Part shown: in pieces, positions 52,471 through 62,833 of the stretch
Numbering within the stretch: position 1 is the first letter of the stretch
Layout of the letters: each line of letters starts with the position of its first letter
Source: Ferruginivarius sediminum
Lineage (GTDB): Bacteria > Pseudomonadota > Alphaproteobacteria > Kiloniellales > Rhodovibrionaceae
Direction of reading: 5' to 3'
DNA: 64,000 nt
Assembly (NCBI RefSeq): GCF_003344765.1
Contig: NZ_QPMH01000002.1
Span: 124,001-188,000 of the forward strand
Made by a program: the position numbers and the translations under genes
Notes under the pieces: generated by a model
What the model saw: the letters and a program-made list of their open reading frames with translations, nothing else
What the model was told of the DNA's origin: nothing
Databases searched by the model: none

Positions 52471-53178
52471 CTAACCGTAGCGCATCAATTCCGCGCCGTG
52501 ACGGCGCAGCCATCGGCGCGGGCCGGCGACGTCGTCGATCAGTTCGTCGACCAACGCCCAGAATTTTGGGCCGTGATTCAGGTGGACGAGGTGCGCGACT
52601 TCGTGCGCGACGACGTAATGCAGCACGGCTTCCGGCGCGAAGATAAGCCGCCAGGAGAAACTGAGGTCGCCTCGCGCGGTGCAGCTTCCCCAGCGGCTAC
52701 TGGTGTCGCGCAGCGTGATACGGCCCGCCGGGCGGCCGACTCGTGTCGCCAAGTCTCGAACGCGCGGCGCGATTTCCGTCCGCGCTTCCTTCCTGAGGAA
52801 GTCCCGCAGCCGGCGGGGCAGGTGCTCGCCGGCCCCCGACACGTGGATAACGCCGGCCTCCCGCCACACGCCGGCGCGCATCTCCGGGCGGTGGCGCACC
52901 TCATGCTCGTCGCCCAGAATCGGCAGCCGCGCACCGTCGGCGAAAGGCACTTGATCCGGCAGTTCCGCAAGGCGCGCACGCACCCAGCCCCGATGGCGTT
53001 CGGCGAATTGCAGCCCCTCGGCCACGCCAACCCCCGGCGGCAGCGTGAGTCGCAGTCGCCCGCTGGCACGGTCCACCCGCAGCGTCATGCGCCGCGCGGT
53101 CGGGTGCGTACGCACGTCGACCGGCAGCTCACGGTCTTCGATCCGCAACATCTGGGTCTCGGGCGCGCGCCTGGACAT
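52471..53178 (-). CDS. YgjP-like (SprT/M48-type) zinc metallopeptidase
   Basis: A 235-residue protein of the YgjP/DUF45 family. The zinc motif HExxH is in YVVAHEVAHLVHLNHGPKFWALV, near the C-terminus, and the conserved DTSSRWGSCTARGDLSFSWRLI stands about 20 residues before it. No signal peptide. The family is widespread but poorly characterised. ATG 53178 (MSRRAPE) is preferred to a start 36 bases earlier. It follows the DUF488 gene on the same strand by about 60 bases. Confidence 0.88.
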   Translation of the reverse strand: MSRRAPETQMLRIEDRELPVDVRTHPTARRMTLRVDRASGRLRLTLPPGVGVAEGLQFAERHRGWVRARLAELPDQVPFADGARLPILGDEHEVRHRPEMRAGVWREAGVIHVSGAGEHLPRRLRDFLRKEARTEIAPRVRDLATRVGRPAGRITLRDTSSRWGSCTARGDLSFSWRLIFAPEAVLHYVVAHEVAHLVHLNHGPKFWALVDELIDDVAGPRRWLRRHGAELMRYG

Positions 53179-53236
53179 GCATCTGGTATATCCGCGCCGC
53201 CATGCACTCGACAAGGCACCATTCGCCGCGGCTTCT

Positions 53237-53797
53237 TTACCGTTTGGCGGTCATCCGGGCGGCGCGGGCGCTGTAGGCGGCGTCGATCGTGCTGTCCGGC
53301 GTCTCGAAAAGCGGCGCATCGGCGACTTTTGTGGTTTCCACAAGCCTGCGCTCGAAGGCGTCGTTGGTTTCGATTTCGCCGTCGGCAAGGATATGGCGGA
53401 TCCCGATGTCGCGGTGGCGCAGGTGGCGGCCGACCAGGATGGTGCGGTGGCAGTCCATCGGCTCGCGCTCGGCGCACATGATGGCGGGCGTGGCCTGCCG
53501 GGTGAGCCGTTCCAGCTCGTCCAGGCCATCACGGAATCCGGCGCTTGCGGCCACTTCGTCGAAAGAAGCGAACTCGCCGCGCCGCTTGATGCCGCCCAGC
53601 CGGTCGCCCATCCAGCGATAGTCGATCCTGGCCTCGCTCAGCGCCGTGCGTAGCGCATCCTTGCGGAACTGCGGGAACCGCCGCGAGTAGGGCACTGCCC
53701 GGACATCCACCAGCAGGTTCACGCTATGACCGCGCAGCAGTTCGAGAAACCGTTCGAGCGGATGGTTGGAGTGGCCGATGGTGTAAAGGATCGGCAT
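53237..53797 (-). CDS. DUF488-domain protein
   Basis: A 186-residue protein of the DUF488 family: ILYTIGHSNHPLERFLELL at the N-terminus, LLVDVRAVPYSRRFPQFRK, and MCAEREPMDCHRTILVG near residue 110, the conserved CAE..P..CHR pattern. The function is unknown; the Cys/His pattern suggests a catalytic or metal site. The start ATG 53797 is the family start. It lies between acs and the YgjP-like gene on the minus strand. Confidence 0.9.
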   Translation of the reverse strand: MPILYTIGHSNHPLERFLELLRGHSVNLLVDVRAVPYSRRFPQFRKDALRTALSEARIDYRWMGDRLGGIKRRGEFASFDEVAASAGFRDGLDELERLTRQATPAIMCAEREPMDCHRTILVGRHLRHRDIGIRHILADGEIETNDAFERRLVETTKVADAPLFETPDSTIDAAYSARAARMTAKR

Positions 53798-53829
53798 GGC
53801 GGTCCGTCCAGGTGGAGACGGTCGAACAG

Positions 53830-53865
53830 GAAGGGCCGGAAACCGCGTCCGGCTTCCGGCCCTTC
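53830..53865 (-). terminator. Perfect 12-base inverted repeat after acs
   Basis: GAAGGGCCGGAA and TTCCGGCCCTTC enclose a 12-base loop, about 35 bases after the acs stop. The stem is strong but the bases that follow are not T-rich on the minus strand, so it is a terminator candidate or an mRNA-stabilising hairpin. Confidence 0.5.
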
Positions 53866-53900
53866 GCCGCGATACTATCGTGAAGCCGGAGCGGTGACGC

Positions 53901-55856
<1,956 letters not shown>

Positions 55857-55934
55857 GGCTCAGCGCTCTCTCCCTGTAGCTTGGGTCCGTCCCCTTTTTG
55901 CGTTCGTCGCGCCTGCGTATCGACATCGTTGCTC

Positions 55935-55963
55935 TTGACTCGGTGTCAATGTCGTCGCGACGA
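55935..55963. promoter_or_regulatory. Palindromic sites upstream of acs
   Basis: TTGAC-TCGGT-GTCAA (55935-55949) is an inverted repeat, directly followed by the 12-base perfect palindrome TCGTCGCGACGA (55952-55963). They lie 79-107 bases before the acs start, where a regulator could bind. No factor is identified. Confidence 0.3.
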
Positions 55964-56045
55964 GCGGGGAATAACGTACGCCGGTGACCCCGCGTTTCCG
56001 AGATGCATTATCGGCGCTATGGGTGTCGCGCACAACCCGGCGAGG

Positions 56046-56438
56046 TCAATTGAAGTTGCTCCGATGGGTCAAAACGATCGCCCCGTTGGCGTCGATTTCC
56101 ACTGCAACGCCTGTCAGTCCCTTTCCATTGCAAGGGCCGGCGATACAGGCTCCGTCCTCGATACGGAAGCGGGCGCCGTGCGTGGCGCACTGGATGGTCT
56201 CGCCGTCGGACGCCAGAAAGGTATCCGGCTTGAAATCCAGCGGCGTGCCCGCGTGCGGGCAGACATTGCGGTAGGCGACGACGCACCCGTTCCGGCGGAC
56301 GACGAAGATGGCCCGGACGCGGCCATCCCGGTCCGTCAGCTCGAAGCCCTTGCCCGTGCCCTCCGGAATCTCCGCCAGGGGGCACAACCGCGTCCCCGGC
56401 CTGTCCTCGCGGCGCGGCGGCCGGGCAAAGAAGGTCAT
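56046..56438 (-). CDS. Rieske [2Fe-2S] protein
   Basis: A 130-residue single-domain Rieske protein. The cluster ligands are in NVCPHAGTPLDF (Cys60, His62) and QCATHGARFRIEDGAC (Cys84, His87). The sequence lacks the membrane anchor and disulfide of cytochrome bc1 Rieske proteins, so it is of the soluble ferredoxin type found with oxygenases, or a stand-alone redox carrier. No oxygenase gene is nearby. Its ATG overlaps the EVE gene stop by four bases. Confidence 0.9.
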   Translation of the reverse strand: MTFFARPPRREDRPGTRLCPLAEIPEGTGKGFELTDRDGRVRAIFVVRRNGCVVAYRNVCPHAGTPLDFKPDTFLASDGETIQCATHGARFRIEDGACIAGPCNGKGLTGVAVEIDANGAIVLTHRSNFN

Positions 56439-56848
56439 GGCTGCGTCTGGCCCATCTCGCAGATGATCCGCCAGGACTCCGCGTCGATCGGCATCACCGA
56501 CAGGCGCGACTGGCGGATCAGCGGCAGCTCCTGCAGGCGCGGGTCCGCCTTGATCTCCTGCAGGCTCACCGGCCGCTCGAACGGTTTCACCGCCTTGACG
56601 TCGACCATGCCGAAGCGGCCCGACTTGTCGGTGGGGTCGGGGTAGTATTCCTTCACCACCTCGACGATGCCGACGACGCGCTTCTCGTTGACGGAGTGAT
56701 AGAAGAACGCGCGGTCGCCCACCTTCATTGCTTTAAGGTTGTTGGAGGCCTGGTAGTTACGCACGCCGTCCCATTCCGCGGTGCCGTCCCGGACCTGATC
56801 GTCCCACGACCAGGTGCCCGGTTCGGACTTCATCAGCCAGTACGCCAT
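56435..56848 (-). CDS. EVE-domain protein
   Basis: A 137-residue EVE-domain protein, PUA-like fold: MAYWLMKSEPGTWSWDDQV, DGVRNYQASNNLKAMKVGD, FFYHSVNEKRVVGIVEVVKE and LPLIRQSRLSVMPID. EVE domains bind modified nucleotides in DNA or RNA; THYN1-like members of this subgroup are widespread in proteobacteria. A role in reading modified bases is known for some relatives only. It is coupled to a Rieske gene downstream and three bases from a YciI-like gene upstream. Confidence 0.92.
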   Translation of the reverse strand: MAYWLMKSEPGTWSWDDQVRDGTAEWDGVRNYQASNNLKAMKVGDRAFFYHSVNEKRVVGIVEVVKEYYPDPTDKSGRFGMVDVKAVKPFERPVSLQEIKADPRLQELPLIRQSRLSVMPIDAESWRIICEMGQTQP

Positions 56849-56851
56849 GAT

Positions 56852-57130
56852 TCAGGGAAAGGTCTTCTTCCAGGGCTGGATCTCGACGTGCTCGAACAGG
56901 CCGGCCTTGCTGTAGGGGTCTTCCGCGGCGAAGCGCTCGGCCGCCGCACGGTCGGAGAAGTCCACGATCAGCAGGCTGCCGGTCATCTCGCTCCCGTCAT
57001 CGCTCGTCGTCGGGCCGGCGGTGATGATCTGCTCGCTGTGCGCTTTCAGATGCTCCAGGTGATCGGGGCGGTTGTCGGCGCGGACCTGCCCGTGGCCGGG
57101 CTTGTCGACGGCATGAATGACGAAAAGCAT
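56852..57130 (-). CDS. YciI-like protein
   Basis: A 92-residue YCII-fold protein: MLFVIHAVDKPG at the N-terminus, HLEHLKAHSEQIITAGP and EDPYSKAGLFEHVEIQPWKK at the C-terminus, with the conserved His and Asp of the family. These small proteins resemble ferredoxin-fold enzymes; the reaction is unknown. The YciI-EVE pair next to gpsA is a common alphaproteobacterial arrangement. Confidence 0.9.
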   Translation of the reverse strand: MLFVIHAVDKPGHGQVRADNRPDHLEHLKAHSEQIITAGPTTSDDGSEMTGSLLIVDFSDRAAAERFAAEDPYSKAGLFEHVEIQPWKKTFP

Positions 57131-57214
57131 GAAACCGGGTCTCTCATCTCAGCTTGTTTGGCCGAATCTCGTGAGCGGTGAGGCTAGCCGATGCCATGGC
57201 GGGGATAAAGACGC

Positions 57215-58210
57215 TCACGCCTGCTCGGCGCGGAACGGGCGGGCCAGCAGCCCCTCGATGGCCGCGTCGATGTCGGCATCGCGGTTCAGGACGTCGTCCA
57301 CCGCCTGCGAGATCGGCATGTCGACGCCAAGCTTGTGGGCCAGCGCCACCACCGCCTCGGCGGAGTAGACGCCTTCCGCCACCGAGCGCCGCTCGCCCAG
57401 GATCTCGTCCTTGCTGCGGCCCTCGCCGAGTGCGATGCCGAGCGAGTAGTTCCGCGAGGCGGGGCCGGTGCAGGTCAGCGTCAGGTCGCCCAGGCCGCTG
57501 AGGCCCCGCAAAGTCTCCGCCCGCGCGCCCTTGGCCGCGCCAAGCCGCGCAATCTCCGCCAGGCCGCGGGTGATCAGCGCGGCACGCGCGTTTTCGCCCA
57601 ATCTGCGCCCGGCAACGATGCCGCAGGCGATAGCGACGACGTTCTTCACCGCGCCGCCGATCTGCGCGCCGATCGGGTCGTCGCCCAGATAGGGCCGGAA
57701 TGACCGGCTGCCCAGCGCCGCGACCAGCCGTTCGCCCAGATTGGCATCCTTGGTCGCCAGCGCCGCGGCGGTCGGCAGTCCCCTTGCAACCTCGGCCGCG
57801 AAGGTCGGCCCCGACAGCACCGCAACGGGCCAGCCCGGCAGCGTCTCCGTTACCACTTCGGACATCAACCTGCCGCTGCCGACTTCGATCCCCTTGGCGC
57901 AGATTACCAGGGGGCGTGGCGCTTCAAGCGTTTCGCCCAGCCGCGCGGCGGTCTCGCGCAGGTGCTGCGCCGGCACGGCCAGCAGCAACGCCTCGCCCTC
58001 GCGCGCGGCGGCTTCCAGATCGTCGGTGGCCCGGATCGCCGGGTCCAGCGCGATGCCGGGGAGGAACGCCGTGTTCTCGTGCTCCTCGGCAATCTGCCTT
58101 GCCACCTCGGGCTCGCGTGCCCACAGCACGGTGTCGCGACCGGCCCGGCGGACAGTAGTGGCCAGCGCCGTTCCCCAGGCGCCGGCGCCGATGACGGCGA
58201 TGGTCTGCAT
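57215..58210 (-). CDS. gpsA: Glycerol-3-phosphate dehydrogenase [NAD(P)+]
   Basis: Reduces dihydroxyacetone phosphate to sn-glycerol 3-phosphate for phospholipid synthesis. The 331-residue protein has the dinucleotide loop VIGAGAWGTALATTV, ICAKGIEV, VLSGPTFAAEVARGLPTA, the catalytic Lys in GGAVKNVVAIACGI and the family's GLSGLGDLTLTCTG. It follows tsaD by 29 bases on the same strand. Identity is secure. Confidence 0.97.
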   Translation of the reverse strand: MQTIAVIGAGAWGTALATTVRRAGRDTVLWAREPEVARQIAEEHENTAFLPGIALDPAIRATDDLEAAAREGEALLLAVPAQHLRETAARLGETLEAPRPLVICAKGIEVGSGRLMSEVVTETLPGWPVAVLSGPTFAAEVARGLPTAAALATKDANLGERLVAALGSRSFRPYLGDDPIGAQIGGAVKNVVAIACGIVAGRRLGENARAALITRGLAEIARLGAAKGARAETLRGLSGLGDLTLTCTGPASRNYSLGIALGEGRSKDEILGERRSVAEGVYSAEAVVALAHKLGVDMPISQAVDDVLNRDADIDAAIEGLLARPFRAEQA

Positions 58211-58239
58211 GGCTTCGGCTTCCTTAACGCATCGGTCGA

Positions 58240-59286
58240 TTATGCGGGCGAAACGGGCGAGGGCACACGCAGATCCTCCAGCGGCCAGCGCGGGCGCGGC
58301 GCGAAGTCCAGCGGGTCGCTCAAACCCAGGCGCAGGCGTTCAACCCCGGTCCAGGCAATCATCGCCGCGTTGTCGGTGCAAAGCGGCAGCGGCGGCGCCA
58401 GCAGAGCGGCATCATGCCCGCCCACGACCTCGGACAGCGTCGCGCGCAGCGTTCTGTTGGCCGCCACGCCACCGGCAACCACTAATGGTCCGGCCTTCCC
58501 ATGTTCCTGCTGGAAGCGATCGAGGGCGTGGCGGCAGCGATCGGCCAGCACCTCGGCCACCGCCTGCTGGAACGAGGCGGCAAGGTCGGCGGCATCCTGC
58601 GCGGCAAAGCTGTCCAGTCCCTGCCGGGCCTGCCGCACGGCGGTCTTCAGGCCCGAGAACGAGAAGTCGCAGCCGGGCCGCCCCAGCATCGGGCGCGGCA
58701 AGGCGAAGCGTAGCGGGTCGCCGTCCCTGGCGACGCGCTCCACCGCCGGTCCGCCGGGATAGCCGAGGTCGAGCAGCTTGGCCGTCTTGTCGAAGGCCTC
58801 GCCCACCGCGTCGTCCACGGTGCCGCCGTAGCGCGTGTAGTCGCCGACGCCGTTCACCGCGACAAGCTGGCAGTGCCCGCCGGAAACCAGCAGCAGCAGG
58901 TAGGGAAACTCGATCCCGTCGGTCAGACGCGCGGTCAGGGCGTGCGCCTCCAGATGGTTCACCGCGACGAAGGGCAGGTCGCGCGCCGCTGCGATGGCCT
59001 TCGCCATCATCACGCCGACGAAGACGCCGCCGATCAGGCCCGGCCCGCCGGTCGCCGCAACGCCATCCAGATCGCCGAAGCCGACATCCGCCTCGTCCAG
59101 CGCGCGCAGGATCAGCGAATCCAGATGGTCCAGGTGACTGCGCGCGGCGATTTCAGGCACCACGCCGCCGAACGGGCGATGCTCGTCAAGCTGCGAGAGC
59201 ACCGGGTTCGACCGGATACGCCGCGTGTCGTCCACGACGGCCGCCGCCGTCTCGTCACAGGAGGTTTCGATGCCCAGCACAATCAT
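58240..59286 (-). CDS. tsaD: tRNA N6-adenosine threonylcarbamoyltransferase TsaD
   Basis: Catalytic subunit that transfers the threonylcarbamoyl group to A37 of ANN-reading tRNAs, working with TsaB and TsaE. The 348-residue ASKHA protein starts [17 protein letters not shown], has the metal-binding histidines in [22 protein letters not shown], and the ADPase-type [10 protein letters not shown] and [11 protein letters not shown] motifs. It is divergent from hemC with about 79 bases between, the usual alphaproteobacterial layout. tsaB is at 10279-10974. Confidence 0.97.
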   Translation of the reverse strand: MIVLGIETSCDETAAAVVDDTRRIRSNPVLSQLDEHRPFGGVVPEIAARSHLDHLDSLILRALDEADVGFGDLDGVAATGGPGLIGGVFVGVMMAKAIAAARDLPFVAVNHLEAHALTARLTDGIEFPYLLLLVSGGHCQLVAVNGVGDYTRYGGTVDDAVGEAFDKTAKLLDLGYPGGPAVERVARDGDPLRFALPRPMLGRPGCDFSFSGLKTAVRQARQGLDSFAAQDAADLAASFQQAVAEVLADRCRHALDRFQQEHGKAGPLVVAGGVAANRTLRATLSEVVGGHDAALLAPPLPLCTDNAAMIAWTGVERLRLGLSDPLDFAPRPRWPLEDLRVPSPVSPA

Positions 59287-59365
59287 GGCTCGGACAATAG
59301 GGATAAGGCCGCGATGATGCCAGCGGCTTGCGCCCGCGCGCCGCCCGTCCTAGACACGGGGCGTC

Positions 59366-60331
59366 ATGAGCGAAACCCGACCCATCCTGCGCCTCGGCAG
59401 CCGGGGCAGCCCGCTGGCCCTTGCCCAGGCCGAGGCCGCAAAGGCCCGCCTCGGCGAAACCCACCCCGAGCTTGCCGCCGAGGGGGCGGTGGAGATCGTC
59501 GTCGTCAAGACCACCGGCGACAAGCAACAGAAGCGCCGTCTGGCGGAAATCGGCGGCAAGGGCCTGTTCACGAAGGAACTGGAGGACGCGCTTTTCGACG
59601 GCCGCATCGACGTTGCGGTGCATTCGATGAAGGATGTGCCGACGTGGCTGCCGGAGGGGCTTTCGATCCCCGCCATCCTGGAACGGGAAGACCCGCGCGA
59701 CGCCTGGTTCTCCTCGAAGGGCGACAGCGTCGCCGCGCTGCCCGAAGGTGCCGTGGTCGGCACCGCCAGCATGCGCCGCCAGGCCCAGGTGCTGGCGCAA
59801 CGGCCAGACCTGAAGGTGGTAAATTTCCGGGGTAACCTGCAAACGCGCCTGCGCAAGCTTGGCGACGGCGAGGTCGACGCGACGATGCTGGCGCTGGCCG
59901 GTCTGCGCCGCATGGGCATGGCCGACAAGGCGACGGCCGTGCTGTCGACGGACGAGCTACTGCCGGCGGTGGGACAGGGCGCCATCGGCCTGGAAGTGCG
60001 GGCGGACGATGCCAGGGCGCACGACCTGGTGGCTGCCGTGACCCATGCGCCCTCCGCCCTTCGCGTGAATGCAGAGCGCGCGTGCCTGGACGTTCTCGAC
60101 GGTTCCTGCCGTACGCCGATCGGGGTCCTGGCGGAGTTCGGGGAGGATGGCAAGAACGCGGCGAAGGTGCGTCTGCGCGCCCTGGTGGCCGCCCCGGACG
60201 GCAGCCGCGTCTGGCGCGCCGAACGCGCCGGCGCGGCGGAACAGGCCGAGTCGCTGGCCCGCGATGCCGGGGCGGAGCTTCGCAAGGCCGCGGGCGAGGC
60301 TTTCTTCGAGGCGCTGGCTGATATCTTCTGA
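59366..60331 (+). CDS. hemC: Porphobilinogen deaminase (hydroxymethylbilane synthase)
   Basis: Polymerises four porphobilinogen units to hydroxymethylbilane in haem synthesis. The 321-residue protein starts LRLGSRGSPLALAQAEAAKA, has KGLFTKELEDALFDGRIDVAVHS, and the dipyrromethane-cofactor cysteine in LDGSCRTPIG (Cys248). ATG 59366 is the family start. hemD follows about 120 bases later on the same strand. Confidence 0.97.
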   Translation: MSETRPILRLGSRGSPLALAQAEAAKARLGETHPELAAEGAVEIVVVKTTGDKQQKRRLAEIGGKGLFTKELEDALFDGRIDVAVHSMKDVPTWLPEGLSIPAILEREDPRDAWFSSKGDSVAALPEGAVVGTASMRRQAQVLAQRPDLKVVNFRGNLQTRLRKLGDGEVDATMLALAGLRRMGMADKATAVLSTDELLPAVGQGAIGLEVRADDARAHDLVAAVTHAPSALRVNAERACLDVLDGSCRTPIGVLAEFGEDGKNAAKVRLRALVAAPDGSRVWRAERAGAAEQAESLARDAGAELRKAAGEAFFEALADIF

Positions 60332-60454
60332 ACATTCCGGAGAGCACTTTCGCGATGGGGCGCCAAGGGCCATCGGCGCCTGCGCCCTCGACGCCGCATC
60401 AACGGCGCTGCATCCTGGCCGTACGTTTTCATGCTTGAGGTCCGAAACAGGCAC

Positions 60455-62830
60455 ATGCGCGTTCTGATCACCCGTCCTGTTGAAGATTCCGAGCCGCTGG
60501 CCGGCGAACTGCGCACGCACGGCCACGTGCCGTCGCTGGCGCCGATGCTCGGTATAAGTGTACGTTCGGACGCCAGTGTCGATCTATCGGACGTACAGGC
60601 GGTGCTGTTCACCTCGGCGAACGGCGTGCGCGCCTTCGCCGGGCTTTGCGAATGGCGCGACCTGCCGGTGCTTGCCGTCGGCGAGGCAAGCGCGCGGGCC
60701 GCGAGGCAGGCCGGATTCCCTGCGGTGGAGGCCGCCGGCGGCGACGCGCGCGACCTTGCGCGCCTGGTGCGCGAGCGCCTGGACCCGGCGGATGGAGTCC
60801 TGTTCCACGCCGCCGGCACTGTTACCAAGGGCGGATTGAAGGAAAACCTGGAGGAAGCCGGCTTCACGGTGCGCCGCACCCCGCTCTACCAAGCCGAGCC
60901 GGCATCGGCCCTGCCGGAGGAAATACGTACGGCCCTGGAAGCCGGCGGACTGGATGCCGCACTTTTTTTCTCTCCCCGAACGGCACGCACCTTTGTTACG
61001 CTCGTTAACCAAGTAGGCCTTGCCGCCGCCTGCGCGAACGTGCACGCCGTGTGCCTGTCGCAAGCGGTGGCGGACGAGGCCGCGGCCGTACCGTGGCGCA
61101 GCGTACGTGTCGCTGCCCGGCCCGAGCGCGGGGCACTGCTGGACGCGCTTGAGGCGATCGCGGTCGACGCAGAGACGGGATCCGCCGCAACGAAGGACGC
61201 CATGAACCAGGACAACACGAACAAGCCCACGGACGGGACGGCCTCGCACGACGATTCGCGCGACACGCATGGCGACCCCGCCAATCCGGCCCACGCGGTC
61301 ATCGCCCGCTTTGGCGGCATCCGCCCGATGGCGCATAAGCTGGGCGTTGCCGTGTCCACCGTGCAGGGCTGGAAGAACCGCGGCGTGATCCCGGCCCAGC
61401 GCCACGACGAGATCCTGGCGGCCGCGCGCGAGCAGGGTGTCGAGCTGGACCGCGCCGAATTGAGGGCCAGCAGCGAGGAAGAGGCGATCGAGGACGCCGA
61501 GATCGTCGAGACCACGCCCGGCGAGCACGCCGTCGGCGCCGAGGCGAGCGCCGCGTCGGCGGCCGATACGGCGGAGCAAGCCTCTCGCGAAGCGGCCGCG
61601 GCGGAACACGCGGTCGGCGCCGAGGCCACGGCCGCCGGCGGCGAAACGACCGCCGGCACGACAGGTGGCGGGGCGGGGAAAGCTTCCGAAACGGCGGCCG
61701 CACCGCCACCGCCGCCGCCACCCGCGCCGCGTCCGCTGGGTTGGGTGCCGGGGATGCTGCTGGGCGCGGCCATCGTGGTGGCCGGCGCGGCGGCGGCCGT
61801 GGCCACGCGCGACCACTGGCTGCCTTACCTGGGCGAGCAGCCCGCCGTGGTGCAGCCTGATACCGCGCGCCTGCAGGGCATCGAGGACCTGAGCGCGCAG
61901 GTCGCCAACCTGGAGGAACGGCTGGGCGCCGTCGAGGCACAGGACGGCGCTGTCGGCCAGCAGCCCATCGAGGAATTGGACGAGCGTGTCGCCGGGCTGA
62001 ACAGCCGCCTGTCGCAGGCGGCGCAGCGCATGGAAACACAGGGCGAGCGCCTGGAGCAGGCCTCCGCGCGCATGGAGACGGCGGCGGGACGGATCGATCA
62101 GCTTGCCGCGCGCGTCGAGGGGCTGGGAAGCCGGCTGGACGAGGTGGCGAAGACGGCGGCCACGACCGAGACGGTGGGGCAGCTTCGCCAGCGTATCGAC
62201 GAGCTTGAAGCGGGCATGGCGGATCTCGCGGCGTTGAAGGATCGTGTGGAGAGCCAGCGGGACATCAAAGACGTCGCCCGAGCCGTCGCCGCCCAGAAGG
62301 TGATGGAGGCGCTGGCCGTCGCCGAGCTGCGCGACGCGCTGCGCTTCTCCGCGCCCTTCGCGCAGGAACTGAAGGCCGCACGCAAGGTGCTGCCGGCGGA
62401 CTCGGAGGTCGTCTCGGCGCTGGATGCGCTGGCCGGCTATGCCGAGCGCGGCATCCCCACCCGCGACGAGCTGCGTCAGCGCTTCGAGCCGGCGGCGGCG
62501 CAGGCCGTGGCCGCGGCGGCCGGCGAGTCGCAGGATGGCTGGGTTGGCGGCGTGCTGCGGCGGCTGAACGACGTGGTCACCGTGCGTCCCGTCGGCGAGG
62601 ACGTCGAGGGGGGCAGCCCCGGCGCCGTGTTGGCGCGCGCCGAGACGCGGCTCGACACTGGTGATCTGCGGGCCGCCGTCGAGACGGTCGAGGGGCTTGG
62701 CGGACAGCCGGCAAAGGCGATGCAGCCCTGGCTGGAACAGGCGCGGGCCAGGCTCGGCGCGGAGCAGGCGCTGAGCGCCATCGGCGCCCGGTTAATGGAG
62801 ACGCTGGCCGAAGCCGGCGGCGGAGCGTAA
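60455..62830 (+). CDS. hemD: Continuous HemD - HTH - Mic60/mitofilin fusion reading frame
   Basis: One open frame of 791 residues with three parts. Residues about 1-245 are uroporphyrinogen-III synthase (VLITRPVEDSEPLAGELR, LFTSANGVRAFAGL, FFSPRTARTFV). Residues about 278-335 are a small HTH of the YdaS/carph-isopro type (VIARFGGIRPMAHKLGVAVS). Then come a disordered Ala-rich segment with two EHAVGAEA repeats, a membrane helix near residue 430, a coiled coil (about 470-605) and a mitofilin-like C-terminus. In relatives hemD and the HTH-Mic60 gene are often separate. ATG 61201 in frame, with GAAGGA before it, could start a separate Mic60. Confidence 0.82.
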   Translation: MRVLITRPVEDSEPLAGELRTHGHVPSLAPMLGISVRSDASVDLSDVQAVLFTSANGVRAFAGLCEWRDLPVLAVGEASARAARQAGFPAVEAAGGDARDLARLVRERLDPADGVLFHAAGTVTKGGLKENLEEAGFTVRRTPLYQAEPASALPEEIRTALEAGGLDAALFFSPRTARTFVTLVNQVGLAAACANVHAVCLSQAVADEAAAVPWRSVRVAARPERGALLDALEAIAVDAETGSAATKDAMNQDNTNKPTDGTASHDDSRDTHGDPANPAHAVIARFGGIRPMAHKLGVAVSTVQGWKNRGVIPAQRHDEILAAAREQGVELDRAELRASSEEEAIEDAEIVETTPGEHAVGAEASAASAADTAEQASREAAAAEHAVGAEATAAGGETTAGTTGGGAGKASETAAAPPPPPPPAPRPLGWVPGMLLGAAIVVAGAAAAVATRDHWLPYLGEQPAVVQPDTARLQGIEDLSAQVANLEERLGAVEAQDGAVGQQPIEELDERVAGLNSRLSQAAQRMETQGERLEQASARMETAAGRIDQLAARVEGLGSRLDEVAKTAATTETVGQLRQRIDELEAGMADLAALKDRVESQRDIKDVARAVAAQKVMEALAVAELRDALRFSAPFAQELKAARKVLPADSEVVSALDALAGYAERGIPTRDELRQRFEPAAAQAVAAAAGESQDGWVGGVLRRLNDVVTVRPVGEDVEGGSPGAVLARAETRLDTGDLRAAVETVEGLGGQPAKAMQPWLEQARARLGAEQALSAIGARLMETLAEAGGGA

Positions 62831-62833
62831 GCC

